Shown here one piece after another: positions 13,550 to 23,689 of a stretch of 40,941 bases of DNA. The number at the start of each line of letters is the position of its first letter. The first letter of the stretch is position 1. The position numbers and the translations under genes were made by a program. The notes beneath the pieces were generated by a model. It had not been told where the DNA came from and made no database searches. It was given only the letters and a program-made list of their open reading frames with translations. Origin of the DNA: Bacteroidales bacterium (GTDB lineage Bacteria; Bacteroidota; Bacteroidia; Bacteroidales; UBA932); the NCBI GenBank assembly GCA_017477465.1, contig JAFUVU010000035.1, positions 1 through 40,941 of the forward strand, given 5' to 3'.

Positions 13550-13578
13550 TTGCATTATGGAAATATTTCTTATCTTTG
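13550..13578 (+). promoter_or_regulatory. Promoter of the outer-membrane/hydrolase/glpKF operon
   Basis: TTG at 13550-13552 and TATCTTTG at 13571-13578 are separated by 18 nt, matching the -33/-7 consensus. The first gene starts at 13629, giving a leader of about 45 nt that is AT-rich. Confidence 0.65.
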
Positions 13579-13628
13579 TACGTTATTAGCAAAAATAATT
13601 TAACAATTATAACTCTAAAACTAACATT

Positions 13629-15044
13629 ATGAAAAAAGTATTAGCAGCAATGCTATTGGCGGCAATGGTATTACCGGTCGCCGCCCAGGAAAAAGAAAAA
13701 GAAGTGAAGAAGGGCTGGAGCTTCGGCCTTCTCCCTACGGCAACCTATTCAGTTGACAACGGCTTCCAGGCCGGCGCCTTCGGCGATGTCTATTACTATG
13801 GAGACGGCAACACCTATCCGGATCCCCTCCACAAAATAAGCTGGGAAGCATCCTATTTCACTCACAGCCACCGTATGCGCCTCTATCTGGCATACGACTC
13901 CAAGTATCTCATCCCCAACATGCGAGTGAATGCATCCGTAACCTACATGACTGATCCTCTCTATAGCTTCTGGGGCTTCAACGGTGCTGCAGCTACCCAG
14001 AACTATGATATCTGGGGAAACAGGAAAGCAGAAGATATCCTGGTTAACGGAAACAACATCAATTACTATGGCATGAGCCGCAATATGCTGCGAGTTCTTG
14101 CTAATTTCCAGGGGCAGATTATTCCTCACCTCAACTGGGCTGCAGGCGTCAATTACTGGCATTGGACTCTTGGCCAGATGGTGGACAGGGGCGCACGTAT
14201 TAAAGACCAAAGCGGCAGTTACATCAAAGATGCCGAAGGCAAGGACAAGACGTTCTTCTATGATAAGGATTTGACCCTCATCGAAGCATACAAGAACGCA
14301 GGAATCCTTACGGATGATGACCTGAAAGGAGGTGATGCTCTGGAAATCAATGCCGGTCTTGTTTATGATACCCGTGACATTGAGGCTGCTCCGAACCACG
14401 GAATATGGGCGGAGGCTTATCTCAACGGAAACGTTCTGAACCACCAGTATCTTAAAGCCTGCGCTTATTTCCGTCACTACATCAGCATTCCTATCCACAT
14501 CCCTGCAGGAGACCCCGTGTTTGCATATCGTCTTGCATGGCAGCAGACCATCGCCGGTGAAACTCCTCTGTACATGATTCAGAACAACCCGCTGCTTGTC
14601 CAGCGTAACATGATTTCCGAGGGCTTCGGCTCCTCCAACACAATCCGTGGCCTCCGTGAAAACCGTATCCTTGCGGAAGGCATGGCATGGGCAAATCTGG
14701 AACTGCGTGTGAAACTCGTCAGCTTCAAGCTCCTCAACCAGTATTTCTATATTGCCGTGAACCCGTTCTTCGATGCAGGTATTATCACTAAGCAGTACAA
14801 GAAAAAGGCTATTGATGCAGTTGCAGTAGATGGCAAAATATATGATCCCAGACTAACCGTTATTGGCCAGGATCCCCTTATCTACGACGCTTCAAAGGCC
14901 GGCAGCCTCATTTACAGCGGCGGTGCAGGCCTGAAGATCGCCATGAACCAGAACTTCATCGTATCGGCCGACTTCGCAAAATGCTTCACTCCCGGACTGG
15001 ACGCCGGCCTGTGGATCGGTATCGGCATTAACTATCAGTTCTAA
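13629..15044 (+). CDS. BamA/TamA-like (Omp85) outer-membrane barrel protein
   Basis: The 471-residue protein has a clear signal peptide (MKKVLAAMLLAAMVLPVAAQ) and then alternating aromatic/hydrophobic strands typical of a beta-barrel, ending in phenylalanine (GIGINYQF) as outer-membrane proteins do. An IRGLRENRILAEG segment around residues 339-351 resembles the conserved loop-6 VRGF/Y motif of the Omp85 family, followed by NLELRVKL strands. No POTRA domains precede the barrel, so it belongs to the short surface-antigen type rather than true BamA. Function is unknown: it may translocate or anchor the downstream lipoprotein. It is 6 nt from the hydrolase gene and leads the glpK-glpF operon. Confidence 0.75.
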   Translation: MKKVLAAMLLAAMVLPVAAQEKEKEVKKGWSFGLLPTATYSVDNGFQAGAFGDVYYYGDGNTYPDPLHKISWEASYFTHSHRMRLYLAYDSKYLIPNMRVNASVTYMTDPLYSFWGFNGAAATQNYDIWGNRKAEDILVNGNNINYYGMSRNMLRVLANFQGQIIPHLNWAAGVNYWHWTLGQMVDRGARIKDQSGSYIKDAEGKDKTFFYDKDLTLIEAYKNAGILTDDDLKGGDALEINAGLVYDTRDIEAAPNHGIWAEAYLNGNVLNHQYLKACAYFRHYISIPIHIPAGDPVFAYRLAWQQTIAGETPLYMIQNNPLLVQRNMISEGFGSSNTIRGLRENRILAEGMAWANLELRVKLVSFKLLNQYFYIAVNPFFDAGIITKQYKKKAIDAVAVDGKIYDPRLTVIGQDPLIYDASKAGSLIYSGGAGLKIAMNQNFIVSADFAKCFTPGLDAGLWIGIGINYQF

Positions 15045-15050
15045 TAGGCT

Positions 15051-16025
15051 ATGAAAAAGGTTATTCGTCTGGCCGCCATCGCATTGGCGGTCTTCTCCCT
15101 TAACAGTTGCCTCGCAGGCAAATTCATGGCTCATTACGCTCTTACGCCCACCCCTCACGGCGTGGATGACATTGAGCGCACACGTCATAAGGCCGATTCA
15201 CTCATGCCCGGTTCCACTGCCTGGTACGACAATTACAAAGCCCAGGGCATCCTCAAGGATGAGTGGATTACCAGCGACGACGGCTACAAGCTCCACGCTT
15301 GCTATATTCCCGCGGCCGATCCTAAAAACGCAAAGGGTACTGCCATCGTTATTCACGGTTACGGCGACAACCACTATGTCTTCCTCTATCTCGTCCGCAT
15401 GTACAGGGATCAGCTGAACTACAATGTCCTGTTCCCCGACCTGCAGTATCACGGCTATTCGGAAGGCGATGAAATCCAGATGGGCTGGAAAGACCGCCTG
15501 GACGTCATGAAGTGGATTGAGGTAGCACATGAGAAGTTCAATGACGACTTCATGGTTCTCCACGGCGTATCCATGGGTGCCGCTACGGTAATGCTGACAA
15601 GCGGCGAGAAACTTCCGGATTACGTGAAGTGCTTCGTGGAAGACTGCGGCTACTGCTCCGTGACAGACCAGTTCAAGAAGAATCTTGACGACATGTCAAA
15701 GCTCCTTCCCAATGCCATCATCACCAGCGCCAGCATCGTTTCCGGCAAGGAATTCGGCTGGAAATTCGAGGAAGCGGACTGCCGCAAGGCTCTGGCAAAA
15801 TGCGAAAAGCCCATGCTCTTCATCCATGGCGATGCCGACGATTTCGTTCCCTTCTCCCATCTGGATGAGAACTACAACGCAAAGATTCACGGTTATAAGG
15901 TAAAATGGGTTGCCCCCGGCGCCGTACATGCCAATTCCTACGCTAAATATCCCGAGGAATACACCCGCCAGGTAAGCAACTTCCTGAAGACCGTCCACAA
16001 CATGATTGCCGTAGGAAATCTATGA
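15051..16025 (+). CDS. Alpha/beta-hydrolase lipoprotein
   Basis: The 324-residue product has a lipoprotein signal with a lipobox-like LNSC (Cys20), so it is probably anchored in an envelope membrane. The hydrolase fold shows an oxyanion HGYGDN (102-107), nucleophile Ser174 in HGVSMGAA, acid D264 in [10 protein letters not shown] and His293 in GAVHANS, a complete catalytic triad. Such proteins are esterases, lipases or peptidases; the substrate is not readable. Its stop overlaps the glpK start (ATGA at 16022-16025), implying translational coupling with glycerol kinase, and the barrel gene lies just upstream. Release of glycerol from an ester substrate would fit the context, but this is inference. 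Confidence 0.82.
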   Translation: MKKVIRLAAIALAVFSLNSCLAGKFMAHYALTPTPHGVDDIERTRHKADSLMPGSTAWYDNYKAQGILKDEWITSDDGYKLHACYIPAADPKNAKGTAIVIHGYGDNHYVFLYLVRMYRDQLNYNVLFPDLQYHGYSEGDEIQMGWKDRLDVMKWIEVAHEKFNDDFMVLHGVSMGAATVMLTSGEKLPDYVKCFVEDCGYCSVTDQFKKNLDDMSKLLPNAIITSASIVSGKEFGWKFEEADCRKALAKCEKPMLFIHGDADDFVPFSHLDENYNAKIHGYKVKWVAPGAVHANSYAKYPEEYTRQVSNFLKTVHNMIAVGNL

Positions 16026-17500
16026 GTAAGTATATTTTAGCCCTGGACCAAGGTACCTCCTCGTCCAGGGCCATTGTTTTTGACCACGACGGAAACATCT
16101 GCTCTACCGCGCAGATGGAGTTTACCCAGTACTTCCCCCAACCCGGCTGGGTGGAGCACGACCCCATGGAAATCTGGTCGTCCGAAGCAGCAGTGATTGC
16201 CGAGGCTATCTCCAAAATCGGCATAAACGGACTTGACATTGCCGCCATCGGCATCACCAACCAGCGTGAAACCACCATTGTCTGGGATGCTGAAACCGGC
16301 GTGCCCATCTGCCATGCCATCGTGTGGCAGGACCGCCGTACATCGGCCTTCTGTGACGATCTCAAAGCCCGCGGACTTGTGGATACTATCCGCGAAAAGA
16401 CGGGCCTTATCATCGACGCCTATTTCTCGGGTACCAAGATCAAGTGGATTCTTGACAACGTCCCCGGCGCACGCGAAAAGGCCGAGGCTGGCAAGATCCG
16501 CTTCGGAACCGTTGACAGCTGGCTGGTATGGCAGCTCACCCGCGGGGAAGTGCACATCACCGACGTGTCCAACGCCTCCCGCACCATGCTGTTCAATATC
16601 CACACGCTTCAGTGGGACAAGGAACTGCTCGATTTGCTGGGCATCCCTGCTTCGATGATGCCTTCCGTACGCTCATCTTCGGAAGTTTACGGTTACACCA
16701 AGACCACCATCTTCGCCCACGAAGTGCCCATCGCCGGCATAGCAGGCGACCAGCAGGCCGCCCTCTTCGGCCAGATGTGCACCACTCCCGGCTCGGTTAA
16801 GAATACCTATGGGACAGGCTGCTTCCTTCTGATGAATACCGGCACCAAGCCCATCCTGTCCAAGAACAACCTGCTCACAACCGTAGCATGGAAAATCAAG
16901 GATACGGTCAACTACGCCCTTGAAGGCTCCATTTTCGTCGGCGGCAGCGTGGTCCAGTGGCTTAGGGACGGCCTTGGCATAATCCGTTCATCGGCCGATG
17001 TCGAAGCCCTCGCAGCCTCTGTCCCGGACAATGGCGGAGTGTACTTCGTTCCCGCCCTTACCGGCATGGGCGCCCCTTATTGGGACCAGTATGCCCATGG
17101 CGTGATTTGCGGCATCACCCGCGGCAGCACAGCCGCGCATATCGCCCGTGCGGCTTTGGAAGGCATAGCTTTCCAGACCATGGACATAGTGGATGCAATG
17201 TCACGCGATGCCGGCGTACAGCTGTCAGAGCTGAAAGTGGATGGCGGCGCTTCCCGCAACAACCTGATGATGCAATTCCAGGCCGATATCCTGGGTGCCA
17301 ATGTAATCCGCCCTCAGGTGACGGAAACGACGGCCATGGGAGCATGCTACCTTGCCGGTCTGGCGGTGGGCTATTGGAGCTCGCTCGATGAAATAAAGCA
17401 GCAGTGGCAGGCCGAACGCACCTTCGCCCCTTCAGGCAAGGACATGAGCTCTGCCAAGCAAGGCTGGGCCGATGCAATATCCAGAACCTTAACCCGTTAA
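16022..17500 (+). CDS. glpK: Glycerol kinase
   Basis: GlpK phosphorylates glycerol to sn-glycerol-3-phosphate with ATP in the cytoplasm. The 492-residue protein begins with the FGGY-kinase phosphate loop [15 protein letters not shown] and has the glycerol-kinase segments [26 protein letters not shown] and [13 protein letters not shown], plus a C-terminal [16 protein letters not shown] motif. Length matches the family (about 495-500). The start overlaps the upstream hydrolase stop by 4 nt. glpF follows after 5 nt, so uptake and trapping of glycerol are co-expressed. Confidence 0.96.
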   Translation: MSKYILALDQGTSSSRAIVFDHDGNICSTAQMEFTQYFPQPGWVEHDPMEIWSSEAAVIAEAISKIGINGLDIAAIGITNQRETTIVWDAETGVPICHAIVWQDRRTSAFCDDLKARGLVDTIREKTGLIIDAYFSGTKIKWILDNVPGAREKAEAGKIRFGTVDSWLVWQLTRGEVHITDVSNASRTMLFNIHTLQWDKELLDLLGIPASMMPSVRSSSEVYGYTKTTIFAHEVPIAGIAGDQQAALFGQMCTTPGSVKNTYGTGCFLLMNTGTKPILSKNNLLTTVAWKIKDTVNYALEGSIFVGGSVVQWLRDGLGIIRSSADVEALAASVPDNGGVYFVPALTGMGAPYWDQYAHGVICGITRGSTAAHIARAALEGIAFQTMDIVDAMSRDAGVQLSELKVDGGASRNNLMMQFQADILGANVIRPQVTETTAMGACYLAGLAVGYWSSLDEIKQQWQAERTFAPSGKDMSSAKQGWADAISRTLTR

Positions 17501-17505
17501 CCAGT

Positions 17506-18246
17506 ATGAATCCCGCTTATCTGTTTGAATTCCTGGGCACCCTGGTGCTCGTCCTTTTGGGCGACGGCGTATGCGCCGCCTGTTCCCTGAATAAGTCAAA
17601 GGCCAAAGGCGCCGGCTGGGTGGTCATCACTCTGGGCTGGGGCTTTGCCGTTATGGCCGGTGTGTTCGTGGCCGGACCCATCTCCGGTGCTCACCTAAAC
17701 CCTGCAGTTACACTTGGTTTGGCAATCGCCGGCAAGTTCGGCTGGGACCTTGTAATCGGCTATATCATAGCTCAGATGCTGGGCGGTTTCGTAGGTGCAG
17801 TCTTGGTGTGGCTTTTCTATAAAGACCATTATAAGGCAACTGCCGATGAACCCGGCACGATGCTCGGCACATTCTGCACTATGCCTGCCATTAGCAATCC
17901 CTGGCGTAATTTCCTCTGCGAAGTCATCGCCACCTGCCTCCTGGTTTTCCTCATCCTTGCCCTTGGCACTAACGGAAACGCATTCGGCTTTGGCGGAGCG
18001 TCGGCAAGCACCGGTTCACTTGGCGCTTTCCCCGTCACTTGCGTGATTATGTCCCTGGGTATGTCCCTTGGCGGAACTACTGGTTATGCCCTCAATCCTG
18101 CCCGTGACCTCAGCCCTCGTCTCGCTCACGCAGTCCTTCCTATCACCGGAAAAGGCGACAGCGGCTGGTGGTACAGCTGGGTGCCCGTCGCCGGCCCTAT
18201 GGTTGGCGGTGCATTGGCTGCAGCGCTCTTCCTGCTGGTATTCTGA
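17506..18246 (+). CDS. glpF: Glycerol uptake facilitator (aquaglyceroporin)
   Basis: The 246-residue membrane protein belongs to the MIP family, with both pore NPA motifs: GAHLNPAVTLGLAI and GYALNPARDLSPRL. The Asp after the second NPAR is characteristic of glycerol-conducting members. About six hydrophobic helices are visible. It lets glycerol diffuse across the inner membrane for GlpK, 5 nt upstream. I use ATG 17506; an upstream in-frame extension into glpK is not credible. Last gene of its operon, ahead of the bidirectional terminator. Confidence 0.95.
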   Translation: MNPAYLFEFLGTLVLVLLGDGVCAACSLNKSKAKGAGWVVITLGWGFAVMAGVFVAGPISGAHLNPAVTLGLAIAGKFGWDLVIGYIIAQMLGGFVGAVLVWLFYKDHYKATADEPGTMLGTFCTMPAISNPWRNFLCEVIATCLLVFLILALGTNGNAFGFGGASASTGSLGAFPVTCVIMSLGMSLGGTTGYALNPARDLSPRLAHAVLPITGKGDSGWWYSWVPVAGPMVGGALAAALFLLVF

Positions 18247-18270
18247 TTATTCTCTATTAAGCAAACATTA

Positions 18271-18318
18271 AAAAATAACAGTAGAGGCCCATTGACGTGG
18301 ACCTCTACTGTTATTTTT
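18271..18318. terminator. Bidirectional terminator between glpF and glpT
   Basis: aaaaataacagtagagg (18271-18287) pairs perfectly with cctctactgttattttt (18302-18318), with a short loop. A-rich and T-rich outer ends give U-runs on both strands. It separates the convergent glpKF and glpABCT operons. Confidence 0.9.
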
Positions 18319-18340
18319 GGTATTTGTACTGTCGCTGAAG

Positions 18341-19714
18341 CTACTTGTTCTCTTCTTTAAGCGTAAGTCCCATGAAAAAGATGGCGAGAAGGCAGGCCGC
18401 TATAAGAAGCATAAAGGTCCAGCTCCAGCCTGCATGCTGGGCTACGAGGCCTATAACCGTGTTTGCAAGGATGAAAGTACCGAGGAAGTAGCCGAAGAAG
18501 CCGGTAAGGCCTGCAGCTGTACCGGAAGCGTTCTTTGGTGCCAGATCCAGAGCCTGCACTCCGATTAGCATGACAGGCCCGTAGATGAAGAATCCGATGC
18601 CGATAAGGCAAATGATAACTACGGTGAGATTGTCAATGAAGAGCCAGTATAATATGACAAAGACCATCACGAGGGCCATGAAAATCATGGTAGGGAGTGC
18701 ACGTTTGCCATGGAAGAATTTGTCGGACAGCCAACCGCAGAGCAGGGTGCCTGGAATGGCCGCAAACTCGTATGCGAAGTATGCCCAGCCGGCGCTCTTG
18801 AGGTCGATGCCTTTTTCTGTAAGGATGGTGGGGGCCCAGTCCAGGCAGCCGTAACGTACCATGTAAACGAAAGCATTTGCTAAAGCAATGAACCACAGGA
18901 ACTTGTTATTTAGCACATACTGGAAGAAAATTTCCTTGGCGGTGAGCGTCTCTTCGTGTTTTGCAGAATAGTTCTTGGGGTAGTCGTTGCGCCAGGCTTC
19001 AACGGACGGAAGGCCGCAGGACTGAGGGGTGTCGCGAAGCAGAATGTAGGCTAGCAAAGCTATAAGCACAGCCACTGCCGCAGGGAAAGCAAATGTGCCG
19101 ATGAGGAAGTAAAGCTCCGTGTGCGAGCCGTAGAACCAGCTGCCGAACCAGACAGCGCCGTAGGTGGCCATAGGACCGACCATAGCGCCGCCGACGTTGT
19201 GGGCGCAGTTCCAGATGCTCATCATTGTGCCGCGTTCGCTCTGGGAGAACCAGTGGGTCATGACTCGGCCGCATGGAGGCCAGCCCATGCCGTTGAACCA
19301 ACCCACGAGGAAGTTCAGAATGCCCATTACCAGTATGGCCAGGGCCTTATGTTCTGCGCCTATGGCCTGGATGGGGACTATCATGAAGCACATGGATATG
19401 GCTGTGAGGATTAGTCCCAGAGGGAGGAATACCCTGGCGTTTGAACGGTCCGACACGCTGCCCATCAGGAATTTGGACAGTGCGTATGCGGCTGCGTTAA
19501 GACCCAGGACAAAACCCAGTTCCGTCTTTTCGAAACCTAAAGGAGCCATAGCGGGAATGGCCATGGAGAGGTTTTTCCGCACAAGGTAGAAACCTGCATA
19601 ACCTATAAATGCGCCGATGAACACCTGCAGACGCAGGCGTTTGTAGCGGGCATCGGCTTCCGGGCCGGTCTGTGCCGGTTTGTAAGAGGGCTGTTTGAGC
19701 AAATTTTTAAGCAT
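18341..19714 (-). CDS. glpT: Glycerol-3-phosphate:phosphate antiporter (MFS, GlpT family)
   Basis: The 457-residue protein has about 12 hydrophobic helices. The GlpT/UhpT family signatures are IGYAGFYLVRKNLSMAIP near the N-terminus (the arginine region binds phosphate), SKFLMGSVSDRSNARVFLP and NGMGWPPCGRVMTHWFSQSE. The family exchanges organophosphates for inorganic phosphate. Position 15 nt after glpC, in an operon with GlpABC, points to G3P as substrate; a hexose-phosphate transporter is the alternative. The start MLKNLLKQ at 19714 fits the spacing. Confidence 0.9.
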   Translation of the reverse strand: MLKNLLKQPSYKPAQTGPEADARYKRLRLQVFIGAFIGYAGFYLVRKNLSMAIPAMAPLGFEKTELGFVLGLNAAAYALSKFLMGSVSDRSNARVFLPLGLILTAISMCFMIVPIQAIGAEHKALAILVMGILNFLVGWFNGMGWPPCGRVMTHWFSQSERGTMMSIWNCAHNVGGAMVGPMATYGAVWFGSWFYGSHTELYFLIGTFAFPAAVAVLIALLAYILLRDTPQSCGLPSVEAWRNDYPKNYSAKHEETLTAKEIFFQYVLNNKFLWFIALANAFVYMVRYGCLDWAPTILTEKGIDLKSAGWAYFAYEFAAIPGTLLCGWLSDKFFHGKRALPTMIFMALVMVFVILYWLFIDNLTVVIICLIGIGFFIYGPVMLIGVQALDLAPKNASGTAAGLTGFFGYFLGTFILANTVIGLVAQHAGWSWTFMLLIAACLLAIFFMGLTLKEENK

Positions 19715-19729
19715 GGGTAGAATTTGGTT

Positions 19730-20944
19730 TTAGTCTTCCAAGGCTTGGGCCAGAATTGAGATAGGGTTCATGACAGTATAGCCGGTGGACATTTCGATTT
19801 GCCATTTACAGGTTTCGCAGTCACAGGCTACTACATCGGGATTTACTGTCTTGATTTGGGAGAACAGGGCTTGGCCTATGGCTTGGGATGCCTCATAATT
19901 CTCTTTTTTGAATCCGTATGTGCCAGCAATGCCGCAGCAGTTGGAATCCAGCATGGTGAATTCCACGCCGGGTATCATCTTAAGAAGTTTTTCGGAGAAT
20001 ACGCCCCAGCCCAATTTTTCAAGGTGGCAGGGAGTGTGATAGGCAATCTTTTTATGAAAATCGCTCTTGAAATTCAGTTTTGCGCCTTTTTCAAGTTTCT
20101 CATAGATAAAGCGGGTGGCCATTAGGAGCGAGTCTTTGACTGCGCTGTTGTCCACATCCAGAAGGTGCGGATATTCGTCCCTCATCGTGAAAGTACAGGT
20201 GGATGAGGTTGTTACAACCTTAAGTCCTTTGTCCACGGCTTTCTGCAGTGCCGCTACGTTATGGACGGCATGCTTGCGGGCGCTTTCGGACATGCCGTTG
20301 GTAATCATGGCAATGCCGCAGCATTTTTCATTGTCCAGGAGCTGAACTCCAACGCCAAGGGCATTGAGCACTTTTACGAGGTCTTTGCCCAGCTGGGGAT
20401 AATTGTAGTTGACGTAGCATCCATGGAAGTAGGCAACCTGTTCGGGGAAGGCAGCCTGCTCCCTCTTGTGGGACCTTAGCCATATTTCAAAACCCGGGCT
20501 GCTGTATTTGGGGAAAGTGCGGTGCCTGTCGATTTTGAGGGTGGCGTCCAGTACGGTTTTGGTTATTCCAAGTCCCGTTACTGCATTGACGATAGGAGCC
20601 ACAGGGCGTGTGAGCGTTCCCATCAAATCGGTTGAGGCGAGTATGCGGTCGCGCAGTTTCGGCTTTGACTTGTCGTATTTTATTCTGGCGGCCTGGATAA
20701 GATCCGCTACGTTTACGCCTGAGGGGCATGCAACCTCGCATCTTTTGCAGTTCATGCAGTACTTGAGAGTATTGCTGAAGAAATACGGGTCTTTCAGGCG
20801 AAGGCGCTCACCGTCAGGGCCGGCCTGTTTGGGACCGGGATAAAGGGGATTCACCTGCAAGACCGGGCAATAGGCCGTGCAGACGGTGCATTTCATGCAT
20901 TCTTCGAAGTTGCCTTTGCTTCGGGTATATTCTTGCAATTTCAT
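19730..20944 (-). CDS. glpC: Anaerobic glycerol-3-phosphate dehydrogenase subunit C
   Basis: GlpC anchors the GlpAB dehydrogenase to the membrane and passes electrons to menaquinone. The 404-residue protein has two 4Fe-4S motifs (C16/C19/C22/C26 and C63/C66/C69/C73). Two CCG-type cysteine clusters follow further on: NEKCCGIA with an upstream FHGCYVNYN, and SNCCGIAG with an upstream HTPCH. A CDCETCKWQ segment near the end completes the set. Length matches E. coli GlpC (396). Its start overlaps the glpB stop by 4 nt (20941-20944), so the subunits are translationally coupled. Confidence 0.93.
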   Translation of the reverse strand: MKLQEYTRSKGNFEECMKCTVCTAYCPVLQVNPLYPGPKQAGPDGERLRLKDPYFFSNTLKYCMNCKRCEVACPSGVNVADLIQAARIKYDKSKPKLRDRILASTDLMGTLTRPVAPIVNAVTGLGITKTVLDATLKIDRHRTFPKYSSPGFEIWLRSHKREQAAFPEQVAYFHGCYVNYNYPQLGKDLVKVLNALGVGVQLLDNEKCCGIAMITNGMSESARKHAVHNVAALQKAVDKGLKVVTTSSTCTFTMRDEYPHLLDVDNSAVKDSLLMATRFIYEKLEKGAKLNFKSDFHKKIAYHTPCHLEKLGWGVFSEKLLKMIPGVEFTMLDSNCCGIAGTYGFKKENYEASQAIGQALFSQIKTVNPDVVACDCETCKWQIEMSTGYTVMNPISILAQALED

Positions 20945-22074
20945 AGTTCAGATGCTTTTAGGATGTTATCGGCAGCTGCGAGGGCGCTGCGGACTGCCAT
21001 TCCTGCTGCGGTGCCGAATTCAGGCCTGGTCTTGCCAAGGACGGCGCCTGCGACATACAGGTTTTCAAGTGCCTTTCCGTCTTTTATGGCGTGCAGATTC
21101 TCATCGGTCTTTACGCCGTAGGCCATGTAGGGCTGATCGTCTGCGAAGGATGGACTGTACCAGTTGCCGCGCTCCGCTGCAAAGTCAATGTCCAGGCCGA
21201 AGACCGGCTCTGATATGCCGAAAGGATTGGAACTTAGGCCTTTGGAGAAGTATGATCCGCTTGCCAGGAGGAAGTTTTGAGCCTCGATGTAGTGGTTGTC
21301 AAGATTTTGTGTGACTACGCTGTGTACACGTCCCTCATGAAGGTGCGCTTTATCCACCTTGTCGCCCATCAGGAATGTGCCGCCAAGGAGCTGATAGCGT
21401 TTTTTCAGCAGCATCTGCGTGCGTATTCCAGGAACCGACGGAGGAAGCGTTCCGGCAAAAACGACGCGGGCGGGAATGCCCTGTCGTATGCGTGAAGGAA
21501 CGGAGGCATCCTGCAAACCGAATACTTGCGGGAGAACCACGGTGTCTTCATCCTTTAGCAGAAGCCGGATCTCCTGTATAACTTTTTCCCAGATGCGGTC
21601 CATGATTCTGGCAATCTGAACCGCGCGCATTTCGCTCGGGCTCAGTTGCAGTTTCTCCATTTCCGGCAGGTTTATGAAGCGGATGCGGCATTCCATTCCC
21701 TCTTTTTCCAAGCCTTGGGCAAGGAAGGAGGAGAAGAAGTCGTGATATCCTAACAAATTCACAATTAGGACCTTCTTTCCAAATGATGCTTTGGGGAACA
21801 GGTCGATGTCTTCCAGTGAGAGGGCAGCCTCGCGGAATGTGCCCAGCGGCATCAGACGGACGCCCGGGCTGTAGTGCAGGCGTATGCCTGCCTGGCTGAA
21901 GAGCTGCTTCATCTCCTCGGGAGCTTCCTGCAGGGATTCAAAGCTTCCGGAGAAGAAGTGCAGTGCACTTTGTCCGGTGGATATGATGGCGGTCTGTTTT
22001 CCTGCGCTTTGCAATTTCAGGCCGGCCGTAAGTCCGGCGAGTCCTCCGCCTATGATTACGCTGTCAAATTTCAT
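20941..22074 (-). CDS. glpB: Anaerobic glycerol-3-phosphate dehydrogenase subunit B
   Basis: GlpB is the flavoprotein subunit linking GlpA to GlpC. The 377-residue protein begins with an FAD dinucleotide fold, SVIIGGGLAGLTAGLKL, followed by STGQSALHFFSGSFESL typical of GlpB. Near the end, a VAGAVLGKTRPEFGTAAGMA segment contacts the flavin in the family. Length is slightly below E. coli GlpB (419). Both ends overlap neighbouring genes by 4 nt, as expected for a fixed-ratio complex. Confidence 0.92.
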   Translation of the reverse strand: MKFDSVIIGGGLAGLTAGLKLQSAGKQTAIISTGQSALHFFSGSFESLQEAPEEMKQLFSQAGIRLHYSPGVRLMPLGTFREAALSLEDIDLFPKASFGKKVLIVNLLGYHDFFSSFLAQGLEKEGMECRIRFINLPEMEKLQLSPSEMRAVQIARIMDRIWEKVIQEIRLLLKDEDTVVLPQVFGLQDASVPSRIRQGIPARVVFAGTLPPSVPGIRTQMLLKKRYQLLGGTFLMGDKVDKAHLHEGRVHSVVTQNLDNHYIEAQNFLLASGSYFSKGLSSNPFGISEPVFGLDIDFAAERGNWYSPSFADDQPYMAYGVKTDENLHAIKDGKALENLYVAGAVLGKTRPEFGTAAGMAVRSALAAADNILKASEL

Positions 22075-23666
22075 AGTCCAAGTACGTGTTTATAGACCCA
22101 CTGTGTATATTCGGCCTCGCGGAGGGTGTCGCCCCAGCCTATGGGGAAATTGCCTTTCCAGCGTTCCTGGAGGAAGTCGGCAATGTCGGCCCTTTCTTTT
22201 TCTACGCAGCCGTGGGCTTTGGCGAGCAGGCCGGCGGCACGGCAGGCGCAGAATTCGCCCTGGCAGGTGCCCATGCCCACTCTGGTGCGGCGGCGGAGGT
22301 CTGTCAGTGACGATACGTCCATGCGGTCTATTGCGGCATTTATTTCGCCGACCGATACTTCCTCGCATTCGCAGATGAGGGCTTCGTCGTGGCGGTTGCC
22401 CGTGCGGATGCGTGATGCGCGCGTACCCATGCGTGAAGCGGCAGCCTTCTGCGCCGTCGAAGGGGATTCCCAAATCTTCTGGGCAACGGCTTCGTAGGAG
22501 CGTTCTTCCGAACCAGGCAGGGGAGTGGTGGCGGTTTCGCAGGCTTTTTCCACTCCAAGCTTGCGGCAGACTGTGTCTGTGGCCATTTCCGCCATCAGAC
22601 GGTAAGTCATGAGTTTACCGCCGGTGATTGTCACGAGGCCTTTCACTCCGTCCCTCACTTCGTGATCCAGGCAGACGATGCCGCGGGAAATGTTGCGGCC
22701 TGTGGGGTCGTTGTCGGCACTTACAAGGGGCCGGACGCCGGCGTATGCCCTGAGGATGCGGGTTGACATTATGGACGGCGCAAGTTTAGCGCCTTCCGTG
22801 ACAAGGAGATTCACCTCGTCGGGGGTAACGGCCACGTTGTCGCACTCTTCGAAAGGAATGCGCGTGGAAGTTGTGCCGATTACGCATACCGTGTCGCCCG
22901 GGACCAGAATATCGGCATTTGAGGGCTTGCGGCAGCGGTTGATGACCATGTTGTTGATCCTGTGGGCGAAAATAAGGAGCGAGCCCTTGGCAGGATACAT
23001 GCCCACGTTCACCCCTGCAAGGCCGGCGATGCCGTGCCCCCAGATGCCTCCGGCTATTACGGTGACCTGGGCGTAGAAATCGGCATCTTCGCCTGTCTGG
23101 AAATTGTGGGTGTGGACGCCTTTTATTGTGTCTCCTTCCCTTATGAAACCGGTGACTTCCGTGTGCAGGCGGACCTGACCTCCGTGAATCTTGGCATCGA
23201 GCATGTTGGCTGCGCAGAGACGGAACGGGTCCACGCTGCCGTCAGGTACACGCACGGCGCCTATAAGCTCGGGATTTACTGAAGGCTCCAGCTTTCTTGC
23301 AAGGTCGGGGTCTATTATCTCGGCATTTATGCCGGCTGCGCGGCAGGATTCCACGAAGGTTTGCTGATATCCAAGGTCGTCTTCCGGAAGGGTGATGAAC
23401 AGGCCGTCGGTTTCATCTATGCAGTGCGATGCTATCCGCCTCAGAATCATGTTCTCCTCTATGCATTCACGGGCCGATTCGGGGTCGTTCACTGCATAGC
23501 GTGCGCCGCTGTGAAGAAGGCCGTGGTTGCGTCCCGTGGCGCCTGTGGCTATGTCGGAGCGCTCTATCAGAAGGGTGCGGAGCCCGCGCATGGCGCAGTC
23601 CCTTTGGGTACCCGCGCCGGTGATGCCTCCGCCTACGATAATTACATCAAATTCGTTAGGAGCCAT
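22071..23666 (-). CDS. glpA: Anaerobic glycerol-3-phosphate dehydrogenase subunit A
   Basis: GlpA oxidises sn-glycerol-3-phosphate to dihydroxyacetone phosphate with FAD. The 531-residue protein starts with VIIVGGGITGAGTQRDCAM and has the G3P-dehydrogenase segment IATGATGRNHGLLHSGARY. Its C-terminus carries a BFD-like 2Fe-2S domain with ICECEEVS and GTCQGEFCACR cysteines, the mark of the anaerobic GlpA rather than the aerobic GlpD. Length is close to E. coli GlpA (542). First gene of the glpABCT operon, behind a good -7 box. Confidence 0.94.
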   Translation of the reverse strand: MAPNEFDVIIVGGGITGAGTQRDCAMRGLRTLLIERSDIATGATGRNHGLLHSGARYAVNDPESARECIEENMILRRIASHCIDETDGLFITLPEDDLGYQQTFVESCRAAGINAEIIDPDLARKLEPSVNPELIGAVRVPDGSVDPFRLCAANMLDAKIHGGQVRLHTEVTGFIREGDTIKGVHTHNFQTGEDADFYAQVTVIAGGIWGHGIAGLAGVNVGMYPAKGSLLIFAHRINNMVINRCRKPSNADILVPGDTVCVIGTTSTRIPFEECDNVAVTPDEVNLLVTEGAKLAPSIMSTRILRAYAGVRPLVSADNDPTGRNISRGIVCLDHEVRDGVKGLVTITGGKLMTYRLMAEMATDTVCRKLGVEKACETATTPLPGSEERSYEAVAQKIWESPSTAQKAAASRMGTRASRIRTGNRHDEALICECEEVSVGEINAAIDRMDVSSLTDLRRRTRVGMGTCQGEFCACRAAGLLAKAHGCVEKERADIADFLQERWKGNFPIGWGDTLREAEYTQWVYKHVLGL

Positions 23667-23689
23667 TCAAGTTTTGGTTATTAATTAAG

